Positions 21,701-31,485 of a stretch of 64,000 nucleotides of DNA are shown in pieces. The position numbers were made by a program, and so were the translations under genes. The notes below the pieces were generated by a model. That model searched no databases, was not told the origin of the DNA, and was given only the letters and a program-made list of their open reading frames with translations. Source of the DNA: Stenotrophomonas rhizophila (GTDB taxonomy: Bacteria > Pseudomonadota > Gammaproteobacteria > Xanthomonadales > Xanthomonadaceae). Position 1 is the stretch's first letter. Each line of letters opens with the position of its first letter. The stretch lies in assembly GCF_001704155.1 (NCBI RefSeq), contig NZ_CP016294.1, positions 2,663,501-2,727,500 of the forward strand, read 5' to 3'.

Positions 21701-22240
21701 ATGAAAAAGGTGCTTCTTCTGCTGGGGCTTGTCGTGGTGCTGCTGGCAGGCTGGCTGGTCAGCGGGCCCTATTTGACCCTGCGCGGGCTGGCCGGGGCGA
21801 TCGAGCAGCGCGATACCTCCCAGCTGGACCGCTACGTGGACTTCCCGATGCTGCGCGCCAACCTGCGCGCGCAGCTGGATGATTACGTGGTGCGCCGGGC
21901 CGGGCCGGACGTGCAGTCCAACCTGGTCGGCGCGCTGCTGCTGACCGCCGGGCAGAAGCTCAGCGGCACGGCGGTGGATGCGATGGTCACACCGACCGGG
22001 ATCGGGGCGTTGATGGAAGGCCATACGCTCTGGAAGCGGGCCAGCAATGACCTGGAGAGCAATGACGCCTACGCGGCGCCACGTGCGGCGCGGCCGCTGG
22101 AGGGCGCTACGCACCGGTTCGAGTCCACGTCACGATTCACCGCCACCACCCATACGGCGCAGGGCGCGCCGGTGGTGTTCGTGCTGCAGCGGCAGGGGTT
22201 GCGCTGGAAATTGGTCAATATCGAGCTGCCGCTCGATTAG
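21701..22240 (+). CDS. DUF2939 membrane-anchored or periplasmic protein
   Basis: The 179-residue protein begins MKKVLLLLGLVVVLLAGWL, a membrane anchor or signal peptide without a clear cleavage site. The rest contains GPYLTLRGLAGAIEQRDTS and YVDFPMLRANLRAQL, the pattern of DUF2939. The family function is unknown. A paired REP structure follows the stop and separates this gene from the convergent nucleotidase gene. Confidence 0.82.
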   Translation: MKKVLLLLGLVVVLLAGWLVSGPYLTLRGLAGAIEQRDTSQLDRYVDFPMLRANLRAQLDDYVVRRAGPDVQSNLVGALLLTAGQKLSGTAVDAMVTPTGIGALMEGHTLWKRASNDLESNDAYAAPRAARPLEGATHRFESTSRFTATTHTAQGAPVVFVLQRQGLRWKLVNIELPLD

Positions 22241-22245
22241 TCGGT

Positions 22246-22270
22246 GTCACGACCAACGGTCGTGACCTAC
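22246..22270 (-). repeat. REP palindrome, first of an inverted pair
   Basis: Read on the minus strand it is GTAGGTCACGACCGTTGGTCGTGAC. It forms a head-to-head pair with the copy at 22290. Confidence 0.75.
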
Positions 22271-22289
22271 CCATGTATCCGCCCGACCG

Positions 22290-22315
22290 GTAGGTCACGA
22301 CCGTTGGTCGTGACC
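22290..22315 (+). repeat. REP palindrome, second of an inverted pair
   Basis: GTAGGTCACGACCGTTGGTCGTGACC in plus orientation. The two copies are 19 nt apart in opposite directions between two convergent stops, so they can fold together and may serve as a two-way terminator. Confidence 0.75.
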
Positions 22316-22319
22316 GCCG

Positions 22320-23264
22320 TCAATCGTTGGCCACGCCGTGCGGTACATGGCCGGCGGCCACGCTGAGGTGCTGGCGGGCGCTGTCGATGTTGTGCTGCGA
22401 ATCGTCGAAGAAGATGTCCGCGCCGAACGCTTCCAGGAACGGGCCCTTGTGGCGGCCGCCCAGGAACAGCGCTTCGTCCAGGCGCACGCCCCATTCGCGC
22501 AACGTGCGGATCACCCGCTCATGGGCCGGGGCCGAGCGCGCGGTCACCAGCGCGGTCCGGATCGGCGCATCCTCGCCCGACGGGAACACGGCCTGCAGGG
22601 TGTGCAGCGCCGACAGGAAGTTGCGGAACGGACCGCCACTGAGCGGCTCGCGGGCGTTTTCGCGCTCGTGCCGGCCAAACGCTTCCACGCCCTGCTCGCG
22701 CGAGATGCGCTCGCTTTCATCGCCGAAGATCACCGCGTCACCATCGAAGGCGATGCGCAGCTGGCCCAGCGGCTGGCTCATGTCGACCGGTTCGGCCGCC
22801 GCCAGGGTCTCGCCGTGCGGCTTGGGCAGGATCGTGGCCGCGGCGATGCCATGCCGCAGCGCACGCCGCACCGATTCCGGGTTGGCCGACAGGAACAGAT
22901 CGGTCCCGAACGGCTTCACGTACGGCCAGGTCGGCTCGCCCGCGGTGAAGGTGGCGCGGATGATGCCCAAGTCGTAATGCTGGATGGAATTGAAGATGCG
23001 CAGACCGGTATCGGCGGAATTGCGCGACAGCAGGATGACCTCCACCCGCGGCGATTCCGGCGACTGGCCCTGGTTGAGGGCCAGCAGCTTGCGCACCACC
23101 GGGAACGCCACGCCGGGGCGCAGCACATCGTCCTCGTGCTTGCGCTGGTACTCGGCATAGGCGTCCACGCCTTCGGCCTCGAACAGCGCGTGACCCTCTT
23201 CCAGGTCGAACAGCGCGCGCGAGGTCACGGCAACGGTCAGCAAACGGGGGGTGTTGTCGCCCAT
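22320..23264 (-). CDS. 5'-nucleotidase (cytosolic NT5C1-like family)
   Basis: The 314-residue protein belongs to the PF06189 5'-nucleotidase family, which removes phosphate from nucleoside monophosphates. Visible blocks are VAVTSRALFDLEEGH at the N-terminus, VEVILLSRNSADTGLR, LRIAFDGDAVIFGDE, and a C-terminal LFLGGRHKGPFLEAF with IFFDDSQ, consistent with a HAD-like core. I chose the ATG at 23264; a TTG at 23273 is in frame and an AAGGA site lies just upstream of both. It begins 16 nt after the end of nadK, so the two genes are likely one transcript. Confidence 0.85.
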   Translation of the reverse strand: MGDNTPRLLTVAVTSRALFDLEEGHALFEAEGVDAYAEYQRKHEDDVLRPGVAFPVVRKLLALNQGQSPESPRVEVILLSRNSADTGLRIFNSIQHYDLGIIRATFTAGEPTWPYVKPFGTDLFLSANPESVRRALRHGIAAATILPKPHGETLAAAEPVDMSQPLGQLRIAFDGDAVIFGDESERISREQGVEAFGRHERENAREPLSGGPFRNFLSALHTLQAVFPSGEDAPIRTALVTARSAPAHERVIRTLREWGVRLDEALFLGGRHKGPFLEAFGADIFFDDSQHNIDSARQHLSVAAGHVPHGVAND

Positions 23265-23280
23265 GGCGGTCAAAAATCCT

Positions 23281-24054
23281 TCAAAACATGAACTGTTCGC
23301 TGAGGATCCGGTCTTCCAGGTTGTGTTCCGGATCGAACAGCAGGGTCACCCGGCGCTCGCGCGACTCGCGGATGGTCACTTCGACCACGTCGCGGGTCTC
23401 GTGCGAATCGGCGGTCACGCTGACCGGGCGCTTGTAGGGGTCGAGTACGCGGAAGCGCACTTCGGTATCGGCCTTCAGGATCGCGCCACGCCAGCGACGC
23501 GGCCGGTACGGCGCCAGCGGGGTCAGTGCGATGGTGTGAGAGCCCAGCGGCAGGATCGGGCCGTGTGCGGAGTAATTGTAGGCGGTGCTGCCGGCCGGGG
23601 TCGCCACCAGCACCCCATCGCCGATCAGCTCGGCCACCCGCTCCTGGCCGTTGAGGTCGACCCCGATGTGCGCGGCCTGGCGGGTCTGCCGCAGCAGCGA
23701 CACGTCGTTATAGGCCAGCGAGCCGGTGGTGGTGCCCGATTCGGTCAGCGCCAGCATTTCCAGCGGGCGCAGGTTGGCCGGTTCGGCACGGGCGATGCGC
23801 GCCTGGATGTCGTCCTCGGCCCTGTACTGGTTCATCAGGAAGCCCACGGTGCCCAGCTTCATGCCGAATACCGGCAGGCCAAGATGCCCATGCCGGTGCA
23901 GGGTCTGCAGCATGAAACCGTCGCCGCCCAGGGGACACAGCACCTCGGCAGCGTCCGGCGCGTGGTCGCCATAGCGTGCCACCGCGGCCGCGCGGGCCGA
24001 CTGGGCCGCCTCGGTGTTGCTGGCAAGGAACGCGATGCGGGGGGTGTCGGTCAT
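23281..24054 (-). CDS. nadK: NAD kinase
   Basis: The 257-residue enzyme phosphorylates NAD+ to NADP+. The GGDG motif is at 43-46 with the catalytic D45, and [22 protein letters not shown] and [16 protein letters not shown] follow. The start is the ATG at 24054 with GGTGGA in front; the reading to 24192 runs into a REP and is rejected. The product is shorter than E. coli NadK (292). The nucleotidase gene lies directly downstream. Confidence 0.95.
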   Translation of the reverse strand: MTDTPRIAFLASNTEAAQSARAAAVARYGDHAPDAAEVLCPLGGDGFMLQTLHRHGHLGLPVFGMKLGTVGFLMNQYRAEDDIQARIARAEPANLRPLEMLALTESGTTTGSLAYNDVSLLRQTRQAAHIGVDLNGQERVAELIGDGVLVATPAGSTAYNYSAHGPILPLGSHTIALTPLAPYRPRRWRGAILKADTEVRFRVLDPYKRPVSVTADSHETRDVVEVTIRESRERRVTLLFDPEHNLEDRILSEQFMF

Positions 24055-24126
24055 AAAAGATCCACCGGAGATACCCGCGAAGCATACCGGTTCGTGCAGG
24101 TGATCGGCCGCCTTCGGCGTTCCCAG

Positions 24127-24150
24127 GGCCGGCCAACGGCCGGCGCTACC
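24127..24150 (-). repeat. REP palindrome
   Basis: On the minus strand GTAGCGCCGGCCGTTGGCC followed by GGCCC. The gene-free stretch 24055-24371 holds this copy, the copy at 24209 in opposite direction, and a strong terminator. I see no gene in it. Confidence 0.75.
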
Positions 24151-24208
24151 GAAACGCGTCCGGAGCCCACGTGGATTTATCCAGATCCCCATGGGCCCTC
24201 AGCAATTC

Positions 24209-24231
24209 GTAGCCCCGGCCGTTGGCCGGAC
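24209..24231 (+). repeat. REP palindrome
   Basis: GTAG followed by CCCCGGCC-GTT-GGCCGG in plus orientation. It faces the copy at 24127 across 58 nt. Confidence 0.7.
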
Positions 24232-24321
24232 ACCGCGCGCAGCGCGGCCCAAGCCTCCGAACCCGGATACCCAAGCCCGCAACAAACGTCCCGACGTTCA
24301 AACCGGATCGAAGCGCCAACA

Positions 24322-24350
24322 AAAAGGCCCCGCCAATGGCGGGGCCTTTT
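24322..24350 (-). terminator. Terminator after the glutamate dehydrogenase gene
   Basis: AAAAGGCCCCGCC-AAT-GGCGGGGCCTTTT is a perfect 13 bp stem with A and T runs on both sides, so it works in either direction. It begins 21 nt after the glutamate dehydrogenase stop. Confidence 0.92.
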
Positions 24351-24371
24351 GCTTTCACGCATCAGCGCAGG

Positions 24372-27300
24372 TTACGCGCCGTGCGCTGCCAGCTGGCCCA
24401 GGCGCTGTACCGCCACCGAGACCGTCGGGTAGTCGAGCGTCTTCTGCTCGGCCAGCTCCTGCAGCATCGACAGGGTGAAGCGCAGGCTGCCGTCGTCACG
24501 GCCGATCCAGGCCGCGACCTTGGCTTCGGCACTGCCCCCCTTCATCGACAACACCTGGGCGGCCAGGTTGCGGTGGTGGGCGGCCAGCTCGTCGCGCAGC
24601 ACGCCACGGGCCACGGCGTGCCAGCGGCCGTTGACCTCCAGCGCGTCGATCTGCTCGAACAGCCACGGCAGCTGCAGCGCGTCGCCCAGGCGGAAGTGGA
24701 CCTTGGACACGTCCACCGGCTTGAGCTTGCGGGTACGCGCCAGTTCGATGATGTCGAACGCCGGTTCCAGGAACTGCAACTCGGACAGCTGCTGTGCCAG
24801 TGCCGGCGGCAGGCCCTTCTCCTTCCACTCCTGCACGCTGGCTTCATACGCCGGGCGCTGTGCGTCCGGCAGCACGCCCGAGGCGACACGGATGTCGTTG
24901 AACGGGGCCTGGTAGCGGTTCACCGCCTCGGTGATGCCCGGCATCGCGCCGGGGCGGAACAGCAGCCAGCGCACGAACGAACGCTGCAGCTTCCAGATCA
25001 CTTCCAGCGCATCGATCTGCACCGACTCCGGCAGGGTGCCGTCCAGCGCATCGATCTGCGCCCACAGGGCACGCGCATCCAGCGTTTCACGGCTGATGGT
25101 GTAGGCCTTGGCGACCTCGGCGATGGTGCGGCCGGTGTCTTCCTGCATGCGCATCAGGAACGTGGCGCCCATGCGGTTGATGGTCTGGTTGGTCACGGCC
25201 GTGGCGATGATCTCGCGCTTCAGGCGGTGACGCTCCATCGCATCGGCATACTTCTTCTGCAGCGGCGTCGGGAAGTAACGCAGCAGTTCCTTGGACAGGT
25301 ACGGGTCTTCCGGGATGTCCGATTCCAGCAGCTGCTGGAACGCCACCAGCTTGGAATACGACAGCAGCACCGACAGCTCCGGACGGGTCAGGCCCTGGCC
25401 ACGCGCCTTGCGTGCCGAGAGCTCGGCATCGGTCGGCAGGAACTCGATCTGGCGATCCAGCAGGCCCTGCTTTTCCAGCGTGCGGATGAAGTGCTGCTTG
25501 GAACCCAGGCGCTTGACCGCCATCCGCTCCATCAGGCTCAGGGCCTGGTTCTGGCGGTAGTTGTCATTGAGCACCAGGTCGGCCACTTCGTCGGTCATCG
25601 ACGCCAGCAGCTTGTTGCGTGCGTCGACGGTCAGCTTCTTGGCCCGCACCACATCGTTGAGCAGGATCTTGATGTTGACTTCGTGGTCGGAGGTATCCAC
25701 GCCGGCCGAGTTGTCGATGAAGTCGGTGTTGAGCAGCACGCCAGCCTGGGCAGCTTCGATGCGGCCCAGCTGGGTCATGCCCAGGTTGCCGCCCTCGCCC
25801 ACCACCTTGCAGCGCAGCTCACCACCGTTGACGCGCAGCGCGTTGTTGGCGCGGTCGCCGACGTCGCTGTGCTGCTCGGTGGCGGCCTTGACGTAGGTGC
25901 CGATGCCGCCGTTCCACAGCAGGTCCACCGGCGCCTTGAGGATGGCGCTCATCAGGTCGTTGGGCGACAGCGCCTTGACGTTGTCGTCCAGGCCCAGCGC
26001 CTCACGCACCTGCGGGGTGATCTCGATCGACTTCAGCGTGCGCGGGTAAATACCGCCGCCCTTGCTGATCAGCTTCGCATCGTAGTCGGCCCAGCTGGAA
26101 CGCGGCACGGTGAACATGCGCTCCCGCTCGACGAACGAGGTCGCCGCGTCCGGGTTCGGATCCAGGAAAATGTGGCGGTGGTCGAACGCGGCCAGCAGGC
26201 GGATGTGGCGCGACAGCAGCATGCCGTTGCCGAACACGTCGCCGGACATGTCGCCGACACCCACGGTGGTGAAGTCCTGGGTCTGGCTGTCACGGCCCAG
26301 CGCACGGAAGTGGCGCTTGACCGACTCCCACGCGCCACGCGCGGTGATGCCCATGCCCTTGTGGTCGTAACCGACCGAACCACCGGAAGCGAACGCATCG
26401 CCCATCCAGAAGCCGTGGTCGATGGCCAGCCCGTTGGCGATGTCGGAGAAGGTCGCGGTGCCCTTGTCGGCAGCCACCACCAGGTACGGGTCGTCCATGT
26501 CGTGGCGGACCACGTCCACCGGCGGCACGATCTTGTTGTTGACGATGTTGTCGGTGATGTCCAGCAGGCCCTGGATGAACAGCTTGTAGCAGGCCACGCC
26601 GTTGGCGAACACCGCATCGCGGTCACCGCTGGCCGGCGGGGTCTTGGCGAAGAATCCGCCCTTGGCACCGACCGGCACGATCACCGTGTTCTTGACCATC
26701 TGCGCCTTGACCAGGCCCAGCACTTCGGTGCGGAAGTCTTCGCGACGGTCCGACCAGCGCAGGCCGCCACGGGCAACCGCCCCGAAGCGCAGGTGGGTAC
26801 CTTCCACGCGCGGGCCGTACACGAAGATTTCGCGATACGGGCGCGGCTTGGGCAGGTCCGGCACCAGCGCCGAATCGAACTTGAAGCTGATCACGTGGCC
26901 CGGGCGGCCCTGTGCATCGGTCTGGTAGTAGCTGGTGCGCAGGGTGGCGTCGATCACGCCCATGAAGCTGCGCAGGATGCGGTCTTCGTCGAGGCTGGAG
27001 ACGCGGTCCATCAGCTTGACCAGCGCGTCGCGCGCCGCGTCCATCTGCGCCTTGCGGTCGCCCTTGCGGGCATCGACCACGGTCTTGATGACCTTCAGGG
27101 TGGCTTCGTCGCCACCGGCCAGCACGGTCAGGTGCGCGCGCAGGTCGGCCTGGCCATCGGCGATGGCGACCTTGTCCTCATGCCCGGTGGCCGGGTCGAA
27201 GCGGGCTTCGAACAGCTCCACCAGCAGGCGGGCCAGCAGCGGGTAACGGGTGAAGGTGGCTTCGACGTAGGCCTGCGAGAACGGCACGCCGGTCTGCAGC

Positions 27301-29348
27301 AGGTACTTGCAGTAACCGCGCAGCATCGCAACCTGGCGCCAATGCAGGCCAGCGGCCAGCACCAGGCGGTTGAAGCCGTCGTTCTCGGCATCGCCGTGCC
27401 AGACGCGGGCAAAGGTTTCACCGAAGGCGGCATCGGCGGCAGCAGCGTCGATCGCGCCGGCCAGCGATTCCACTTCGAAGTCCTGCACGTACACCGGGGC
27501 GTTGTCCACGCTCAGGCGGTACGGGCGCTCGGCGATCACGCGCAGGCCCATGTTTTCCATCATCGGCAGCGCGTCCGACAGCGGAATGTCATCCAGCTGG
27601 CGGTACAGCTTCAGGCGCAGGCCATCGCCTTCTTCGCGGTGCACGGCCTGCAGGCTCAGGCGCAGGTCGTCCGGGCCGGTCAGCGCGTCGAGCTGGCTGA
27701 CGTCGTTGGCCGCGATTTCGGTGCTGGAGTCTTCGATGTAACCGGCCGGCAGTGCCTTGCCGATGCGGGCGGCAATGCGCAGGCCTTCGCTTTCACCATG
27801 GCGGGCCACCAGCGCTTCGCGCAGGTCGTCCTGCCAGTTGCGCAGCACCTGGGCCAGCTTCTGTTCCAGTGCGCTGGTATCCACTTCCAGGGTCTGGCCA
27901 GCCTTCGGGCGTACGATCAGGTGCACCTGGGCCAGCGGCGATTCGCCCAGCACCACCGAGCTGTCCACGTATTCGCCCTGCAGCGCGTCCTTGAGCATCG
28001 CCTCGATGCGCAGGCGCACGTCGGTGTTGAAACGCTCGCGCGGCAGGTACACCAGCGCGGAGATGAAGCGGCTGTACTTGTCACGGCGCAGGAACAGGCG
28101 GCTGCGCACGCGCTCCTGCAGGCCCAGCACGCCGATGGCGGTGCGGTACAGCTCTTCCTCGCTGGACTGGAACAGCTCTTCGCGCGGCAGGGTTTCCAGG
28201 ATGTGGCGCAGTGCCTTGCCGCTGTGGCTGGCCGGGGCCAGGCCCGACTTGCTCATCACGTATTCGTGGCGCTGGCGCACCAGCGGGATTTCCCACGGGC
28301 GGCGGTTGTAGGCGCTGGAGGTGAACAGGCCCAGGAAGCGCTGCTCGCCGATGATCTTGCCCTTGGCGTCGAATTCCAACACGCCGATGTAATCCATGTA
28401 GCCGGCGCGGTGCACGCGCGAACGCGCATTGGTCTTGGTCAGGATCAGCGCGTCCTTCAACCCGGTGGTGGCGTTGAGGCCCTGTGCGGCCAAGGTCTTG
28501 ACCGGGCGTGCAGCGGACTTGTCCTTGCCGCGCATCAGGCCCAGGCCGGTGTCGTTCAACGGCGCCAGCACGTCTTCCTTGCCCTGCTTCTCCACGCGGT
28601 ATTCGCGGTAACCGAAGAAGGTGAAGTGGTTTTCGGCGGCCCAGCGCAGGAACGCCTGGGCTTCGGCGCGCGAGGCGTCGTCGACCGGCAGCTGGCGGGT
28701 GCCGAGGTCGTCGGCCAGGGCCAGCGCCTTGCTGCGCATGGCCTCCCAGTCGCCGACGATGGCGCGCACTTCATCCAGCGCCTTGACGATGGCCTGTTCG
28801 ACATCGGCCATGGCGTCGGCCGGCTGGCGGTCGATTTCCAGCAGCATCACCGATTCGGCGGTGCCTTCGCCCACGGTCGACAGCTTGCCGGCCTTGTCGC
28901 GGGTGAAACGGATCACCGGGTGGCCCAGCACGTGCACGCCCACGCCATGTTCGGCCAGGGTCATGGTCACGGTGTCGACCAGGAACGGCATGTCGTCGTT
29001 GACGATCTGCAGCACGGTGTGGGCAGATTCCCAGCCGTTGGCCTTCAGGGTCGGGTTGAACACGCGCACGTTGGCCTTGCCGGCCTTGCGCACGCGGGCG
29101 AATTCGAGGGTGTCGCCGGCCAGTGCGGCCCATTCTTCAGCGGTGTGGTGCGGGAACTCGTCCGCTTCCATGCGCTTGTAGAAGTCTGCGGCGAACGCCA
29201 CTGCCTCGGCCTGCCCGGCCGCCGGGTAACGCTTGCGCAAGGCCGTGTACACCGGTTCCAGCGAGAAGCCCACTGGTGAAACAGTCTGCGTATCGGCTGG
29301 TTTGGTCGTTTTTTTCACGGTCTTGGCTGCTGTTTTTTGCGGTTTCAT
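24372..29348 (-). CDS. gdhB: Large NAD-specific glutamate dehydrogenase
   Basis: The 1658-residue protein is the 180 kDa class of glutamate dehydrogenase, which deaminates glutamate to 2-oxoglutarate with NAD+. The size matches this class in Pseudomonas and Streptomyces (about 1600-1650). The catalytic dehydrogenase part lies at roughly 680-1170, with GGLRWSDRREDFRTEV, KNTVIVPVGAKGGFF, TFSDIANGLAIDHGFWMG and GNGMLLSRHIRL. Long N- and C-terminal regulatory regions flank it. The ATG at 29348 gives a start of MKPQKTAAKTVKKTTK, a basic low-complexity lead. The long reading to 29984 is rejected. The gene is alone on its strand, ends in a strong terminator, and diverges from tetR across 171 nt. Confidence 0.95.
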   Translation of the reverse strand: MKPQKTAAKTVKKTTKPADTQTVSPVGFSLEPVYTALRKRYPAAGQAEAVAFAADFYKRMEADEFPHHTAEEWAALAGDTLEFARVRKAGKANVRVFNPTLKANGWESAHTVLQIVNDDMPFLVDTVTMTLAEHGVGVHVLGHPVIRFTRDKAGKLSTVGEGTAESVMLLEIDRQPADAMADVEQAIVKALDEVRAIVGDWEAMRSKALALADDLGTRQLPVDDASRAEAQAFLRWAAENHFTFFGYREYRVEKQGKEDVLAPLNDTGLGLMRGKDKSAARPVKTLAAQGLNATTGLKDALILTKTNARSRVHRAGYMDYIGVLEFDAKGKIIGEQRFLGLFTSSAYNRRPWEIPLVRQRHEYVMSKSGLAPASHSGKALRHILETLPREELFQSSEEELYRTAIGVLGLQERVRSRLFLRRDKYSRFISALVYLPRERFNTDVRLRIEAMLKDALQGEYVDSSVVLGESPLAQVHLIVRPKAGQTLEVDTSALEQKLAQVLRNWQDDLREALVARHGESEGLRIAARIGKALPAGYIEDSSTEIAANDVSQLDALTGPDDLRLSLQAVHREEGDGLRLKLYRQLDDIPLSDALPMMENMGLRVIAERPYRLSVDNAPVYVQDFEVESLAGAIDAAAADAAFGETFARVWHGDAENDGFNRLVLAAGLHWRQVAMLRGYCKYLLQTGVPFSQAYVEATFTRYPLLARLLVELFEARFDPATGHEDKVAIADGQADLRAHLTVLAGGDEATLKVIKTVVDARKGDRKAQMDAARDALVKLMDRVSSLDEDRILRSFMGVIDATLRTSYYQTDAQGRPGHVISFKFDSALVPDLPKPRPYREIFVYGPRVEGTHLRFGAVARGGLRWSDRREDFRTEVLGLVKAQMVKNTVIVPVGAKGGFFAKTPPASGDRDAVFANGVACYKLFIQGLLDITDNIVNNKIVPPVDVVRHDMDDPYLVVAADKGTATFSDIANGLAIDHGFWMGDAFASGGSVGYDHKGMGITARGAWESVKRHFRALGRDSQTQDFTTVGVGDMSGDVFGNGMLLSRHIRLLAAFDHRHIFLDPNPDAATSFVERERMFTVPRSSWADYDAKLISKGGGIYPRTLKSIEITPQVREALGLDDNVKALSPNDLMSAILKAPVDLLWNGGIGTYVKAATEQHSDVGDRANNALRVNGGELRCKVVGEGGNLGMTQLGRIEAAQAGVLLNTDFIDNSAGVDTSDHEVNIKILLNDVVRAKKLTVDARNKLLASMTDEVADLVLNDNYRQNQALSLMERMAVKRLGSKQHFIRTLEKQGLLDRQIEFLPTDAELSARKARGQGLTRPELSVLLSYSKLVAFQQLLESDIPEDPYLSKELLRYFPTPLQKKYADAMERHRLKREIIATAVTNQTINRMGATFLMRMQEDTGRTIAEVAKAYTISRETLDARALWAQIDALDGTLPESVQIDALEVIWKLQRSFVRWLLFRPGAMPGITEAVNRYQAPFNDIRVASGVLPDAQRPAYEASVQEWKEKGLPPALAQQLSELQFLEPAFDIIELARTRKLKPVDVSKVHFRLGDALQLPWLFEQIDALEVNGRWHAVARGVLRDELAAHHRNLAAQVLSMKGGSAEAKVAAWIGRDDGSLRFTLSMLQELAEQKTLDYPTVSVAVQRLGQLAAHGA

Positions 29349-29483
29349 GGCAGAGCGGTGCGTGTTGCCCAGTTGGAAAGATGAAATTGTAGCCCTACCG
29401 CATGAAAAGGCCTTGCTGCAGGACGGAATAAGGTTTTTCAGTTGGGTGGCGTTTACATCGCATGCCAGTACCAAACACAACGC

Positions 29484-29515
29484 TTCTCCAATTCTGAACT
29501 GGACGGTATAGTCCA
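29484..29515 (+). promoter_or_regulatory. tetR promoter with an operator over the -10
   Basis: TGGAC (29500-29504) and GTCCA (29511-29515) form an inverted repeat with a 6 nt spacer. A -10-like TATAGT (29507-29512) lies inside it, with a weak -35 (TTCTCC) 17 nt upstream. Transcription would start at about 29518-29520, at or next to the GTG start codon. This suggests self-repression and possibly a leaderless mRNA. Confidence 0.55.
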
Positions 29516-29519
29516 CCGC

Positions 29520-30179
29520 GTGAACTCCCCCGCCCCTGCCGCCGCCTTGCTGGACGCGCGCGATCATCGCGTGTTCGATGCCGTGCGCGATCTGATGGCC
29601 ACCCAGGGCATGCAGCTGAGCATGGAGTCGGTGGCCCAGCAGGCCGGATGTTCCAAGCAGACCCTCTACAGCCGCTACGGCAGCAAGCAGGAACTGCTGC
29701 GCCGGGTGCTGCAGCGGCACCTGTGCCGGGCCACGGCCGGGCTTCGGGCACTGGAAGGCGATGACCTGCGCGGCTGCCTGCTGCAGTTCGCCTTCGACTA
29801 CCTGGACCACTTCAATGAGCCGCACGTGGTCCAGACCCGCCGGCTGATCGCCGGAGAGGCGGCCCGTTTTCCCGATGAGGCACGTTCCTTGTATCGGGAT
29901 GGGGCGGAGGCGTTGACTTTTCACCTTGCTGAATGGATCCAACATCGCATCCAGGAGTCGCTTCTGCGCCATGACGACCCGCACTTCATGGCTGAACTGC
30001 TATTGAGCATGATCGCGGGACAGGATTTCGAGAAGCAGCGCTTTCACACCCCCCATCGTGCCGACGCGTCACAGCGGCGCCGGTGGGCCGAATTTTCCGT
30101 GGACAGTTTCCTGCGCGCGTTCGCTGCGCCCGAGGCGATCCGCTTACCGCATTCAAACCAACACCGGAGTTTCTCCTGA
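29520..30179 (+). CDS. TetR-family repressor of the adjacent efflux pump
   Basis: The 219-residue protein starts at a GTG (29520). The N-terminal helix-turn-helix is clear: VFDAVRDLMATQG, MESVAQQAGCSKQTLY and SRYGSKQELLRRVL at about 18-65. The ligand-binding C-terminal half has no recognisable family pattern. Its stop overlaps the ATG of the adaptor gene (TGATG), so regulator and pump are co-transcribed, unlike the divergent layout of acrR-acrAB. It probably represses its own operon and is released by a pump substrate. Confidence 0.88.
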   Translation: MNSPAPAAALLDARDHRVFDAVRDLMATQGMQLSMESVAQQAGCSKQTLYSRYGSKQELLRRVLQRHLCRATAGLRALEGDDLRGCLLQFAFDYLDHFNEPHVVQTRRLIAGEAARFPDEARSLYRDGAEALTFHLAEWIQHRIQESLLRHDDPHFMAELLLSMIAGQDFEKQRFHTPHRADASQRRRWAEFSVDSFLRAFAAPEAIRLPHSNQHRSFS

Positions 30180-31471
30180 TGATCGCCCCACTCCGCACCC
30201 TCGCCCTGACGTGCGCTGTCGCCGTTGCGTTGACCGCCTGCAAGAAGCCGGAACAACAGACGCCCCCGCCGCCGGAAGTGGGCGTGATCGAAGCCAAGGC
30301 CGATACGCTGCCGCTGCAGCGTGAGCTGGTGGGCCGCCTGTCGCCGTACCGCAGCGCCGACGTGCGCGCCCGCGTGCCGGGCGTGCTGCTCAAGCGCGTC
30401 TACCAGGAAGGCCAGGACGTCAAACAGGGGCAGGTGCTGTTCCTGATCGACCCGGCGCCGCTGCAGGCCGCATTGAATGCATCGCAGGCTGAGCTCGCGT
30501 CGGCCCAGGCCACCTATGCCAATGCCAAGGCCGCCGCCGCGCGCGCCCGCTCGCTGGCCCCCAAGCAGTTCGTCTCCAAGTCCGACCTGGACGCCGCCGA
30601 AGCCACCGAGCGCACCGCCGCCGCCGCCGTGCAGCAGGCGCAGGCCTCGCTGGCCAATGCGAAGATCAACCTCGGCTACGCCCAGGTCACCTCGCCCATC
30701 GCCGGCCGCGCCGGCAAGCAGCAGGTCACCGAAGGCGCGCTGGTCGGCCAGAGCGACATTACCCTGCTGACCACCGTGGACCAGCTGGACCCGCTGTTCG
30801 TCAACTTCTCGATGAGCTCCGACGAGCTGACCCAGCTGCGCCGTGCGCAAGCCGCCGGCGCGGTGTCGCTGAGCGGCGATGGCAAGTCGACCGTGCAGGT
30901 GAAGCTGTCCGACGGCACGATGTACGACCAGCCGGGCACGCTGGATTACTCCTCGGCCGTGGTCGACCCGTCCACCGGCGCGGTGACCCTGCGCGCGGTA
31001 CTGCCCAACCCGCAGCAGATCCTGCTGCCGGGCGCCTTCGTCAGCTTCCAGGCCGTACTGGGTGAGCGCAAAAATGCGTTCCTCGTCCCGCTGCAGGCCC
31101 TGCAGCGCGACACCACCGGCGGCTTCGTGATGGTGGTCGGCAAGGATGGCAAGGTGGTGCGCAAGAACGTGGTCACCGAAGGCCAGCAGGGCAGCAACTG
31201 GCTGGTCAGCAGCGGCATCGAACCGGGCGACCAGGTGATCGTGGCTGGCGTGCAGAAGGTCAAGGAAGGCTCGCCGGCCTCGGCCAAGCCTTGGACCCCG
31301 ACCGCCGCCAACGGACCTGGCGCAGCGCCTGCGGGTGCTGCACCGGCAGCGGGTGCCGCACCGGCTGCGGGCGCCCCCGCTGCCGCGGGCACCGCGCCGA
31401 CCGATGCCGCCGCTGATCCGGCCGCCAAGCCCTCCGATGGCGCTCCGGCTGCCGAACCGACCAAGCAATAA
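30179..31471 (+). CDS. RND efflux periplasmic adaptor lipoprotein
   Basis: The 430-residue protein has a lipoprotein signal with lipobox LTAC (C21), then the membrane fusion protein layout. There is a beta-barrel and lipoyl half-motif (GRLSPYRSADVRARVPGVLL), a coiled-coil hairpin rich in Ala and Gln (about 100-165), the second lipoyl half (GYAQVTSPIAGRAG) and a C-terminal membrane-proximal domain. The last 60 residues are Ala/Pro-rich, an unusual low-complexity tail. It bridges the inner-membrane pump to an outer-membrane channel. It overlaps tetR by one base and precedes the pump gene by 14 nt. Confidence 0.93.
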   Translation: MIAPLRTLALTCAVAVALTACKKPEQQTPPPPEVGVIEAKADTLPLQRELVGRLSPYRSADVRARVPGVLLKRVYQEGQDVKQGQVLFLIDPAPLQAALNASQAELASAQATYANAKAAAARARSLAPKQFVSKSDLDAAEATERTAAAAVQQAQASLANAKINLGYAQVTSPIAGRAGKQQVTEGALVGQSDITLLTTVDQLDPLFVNFSMSSDELTQLRRAQAAGAVSLSGDGKSTVQVKLSDGTMYDQPGTLDYSSAVVDPSTGAVTLRAVLPNPQQILLPGAFVSFQAVLGERKNAFLVPLQALQRDTTGGFVMVVGKDGKVVRKNVVTEGQQGSNWLVSSGIEPGDQVIVAGVQKVKEGSPASAKPWTPTAANGPGAAPAGAAPAAGAAPAAGAPAAAGTAPTDAAADPAAKPSDGAPAAEPTKQ

Positions 31472-31485
31472 CGGGACCTTCCGTC

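Noticed and set aside
24222..29279. 1685-codon open frame opposite the glutamate dehydrogenase gene
   Set aside because: Shadow frame rich in His, Gln and Arg with no domain. It also begins in a REP-terminator region.
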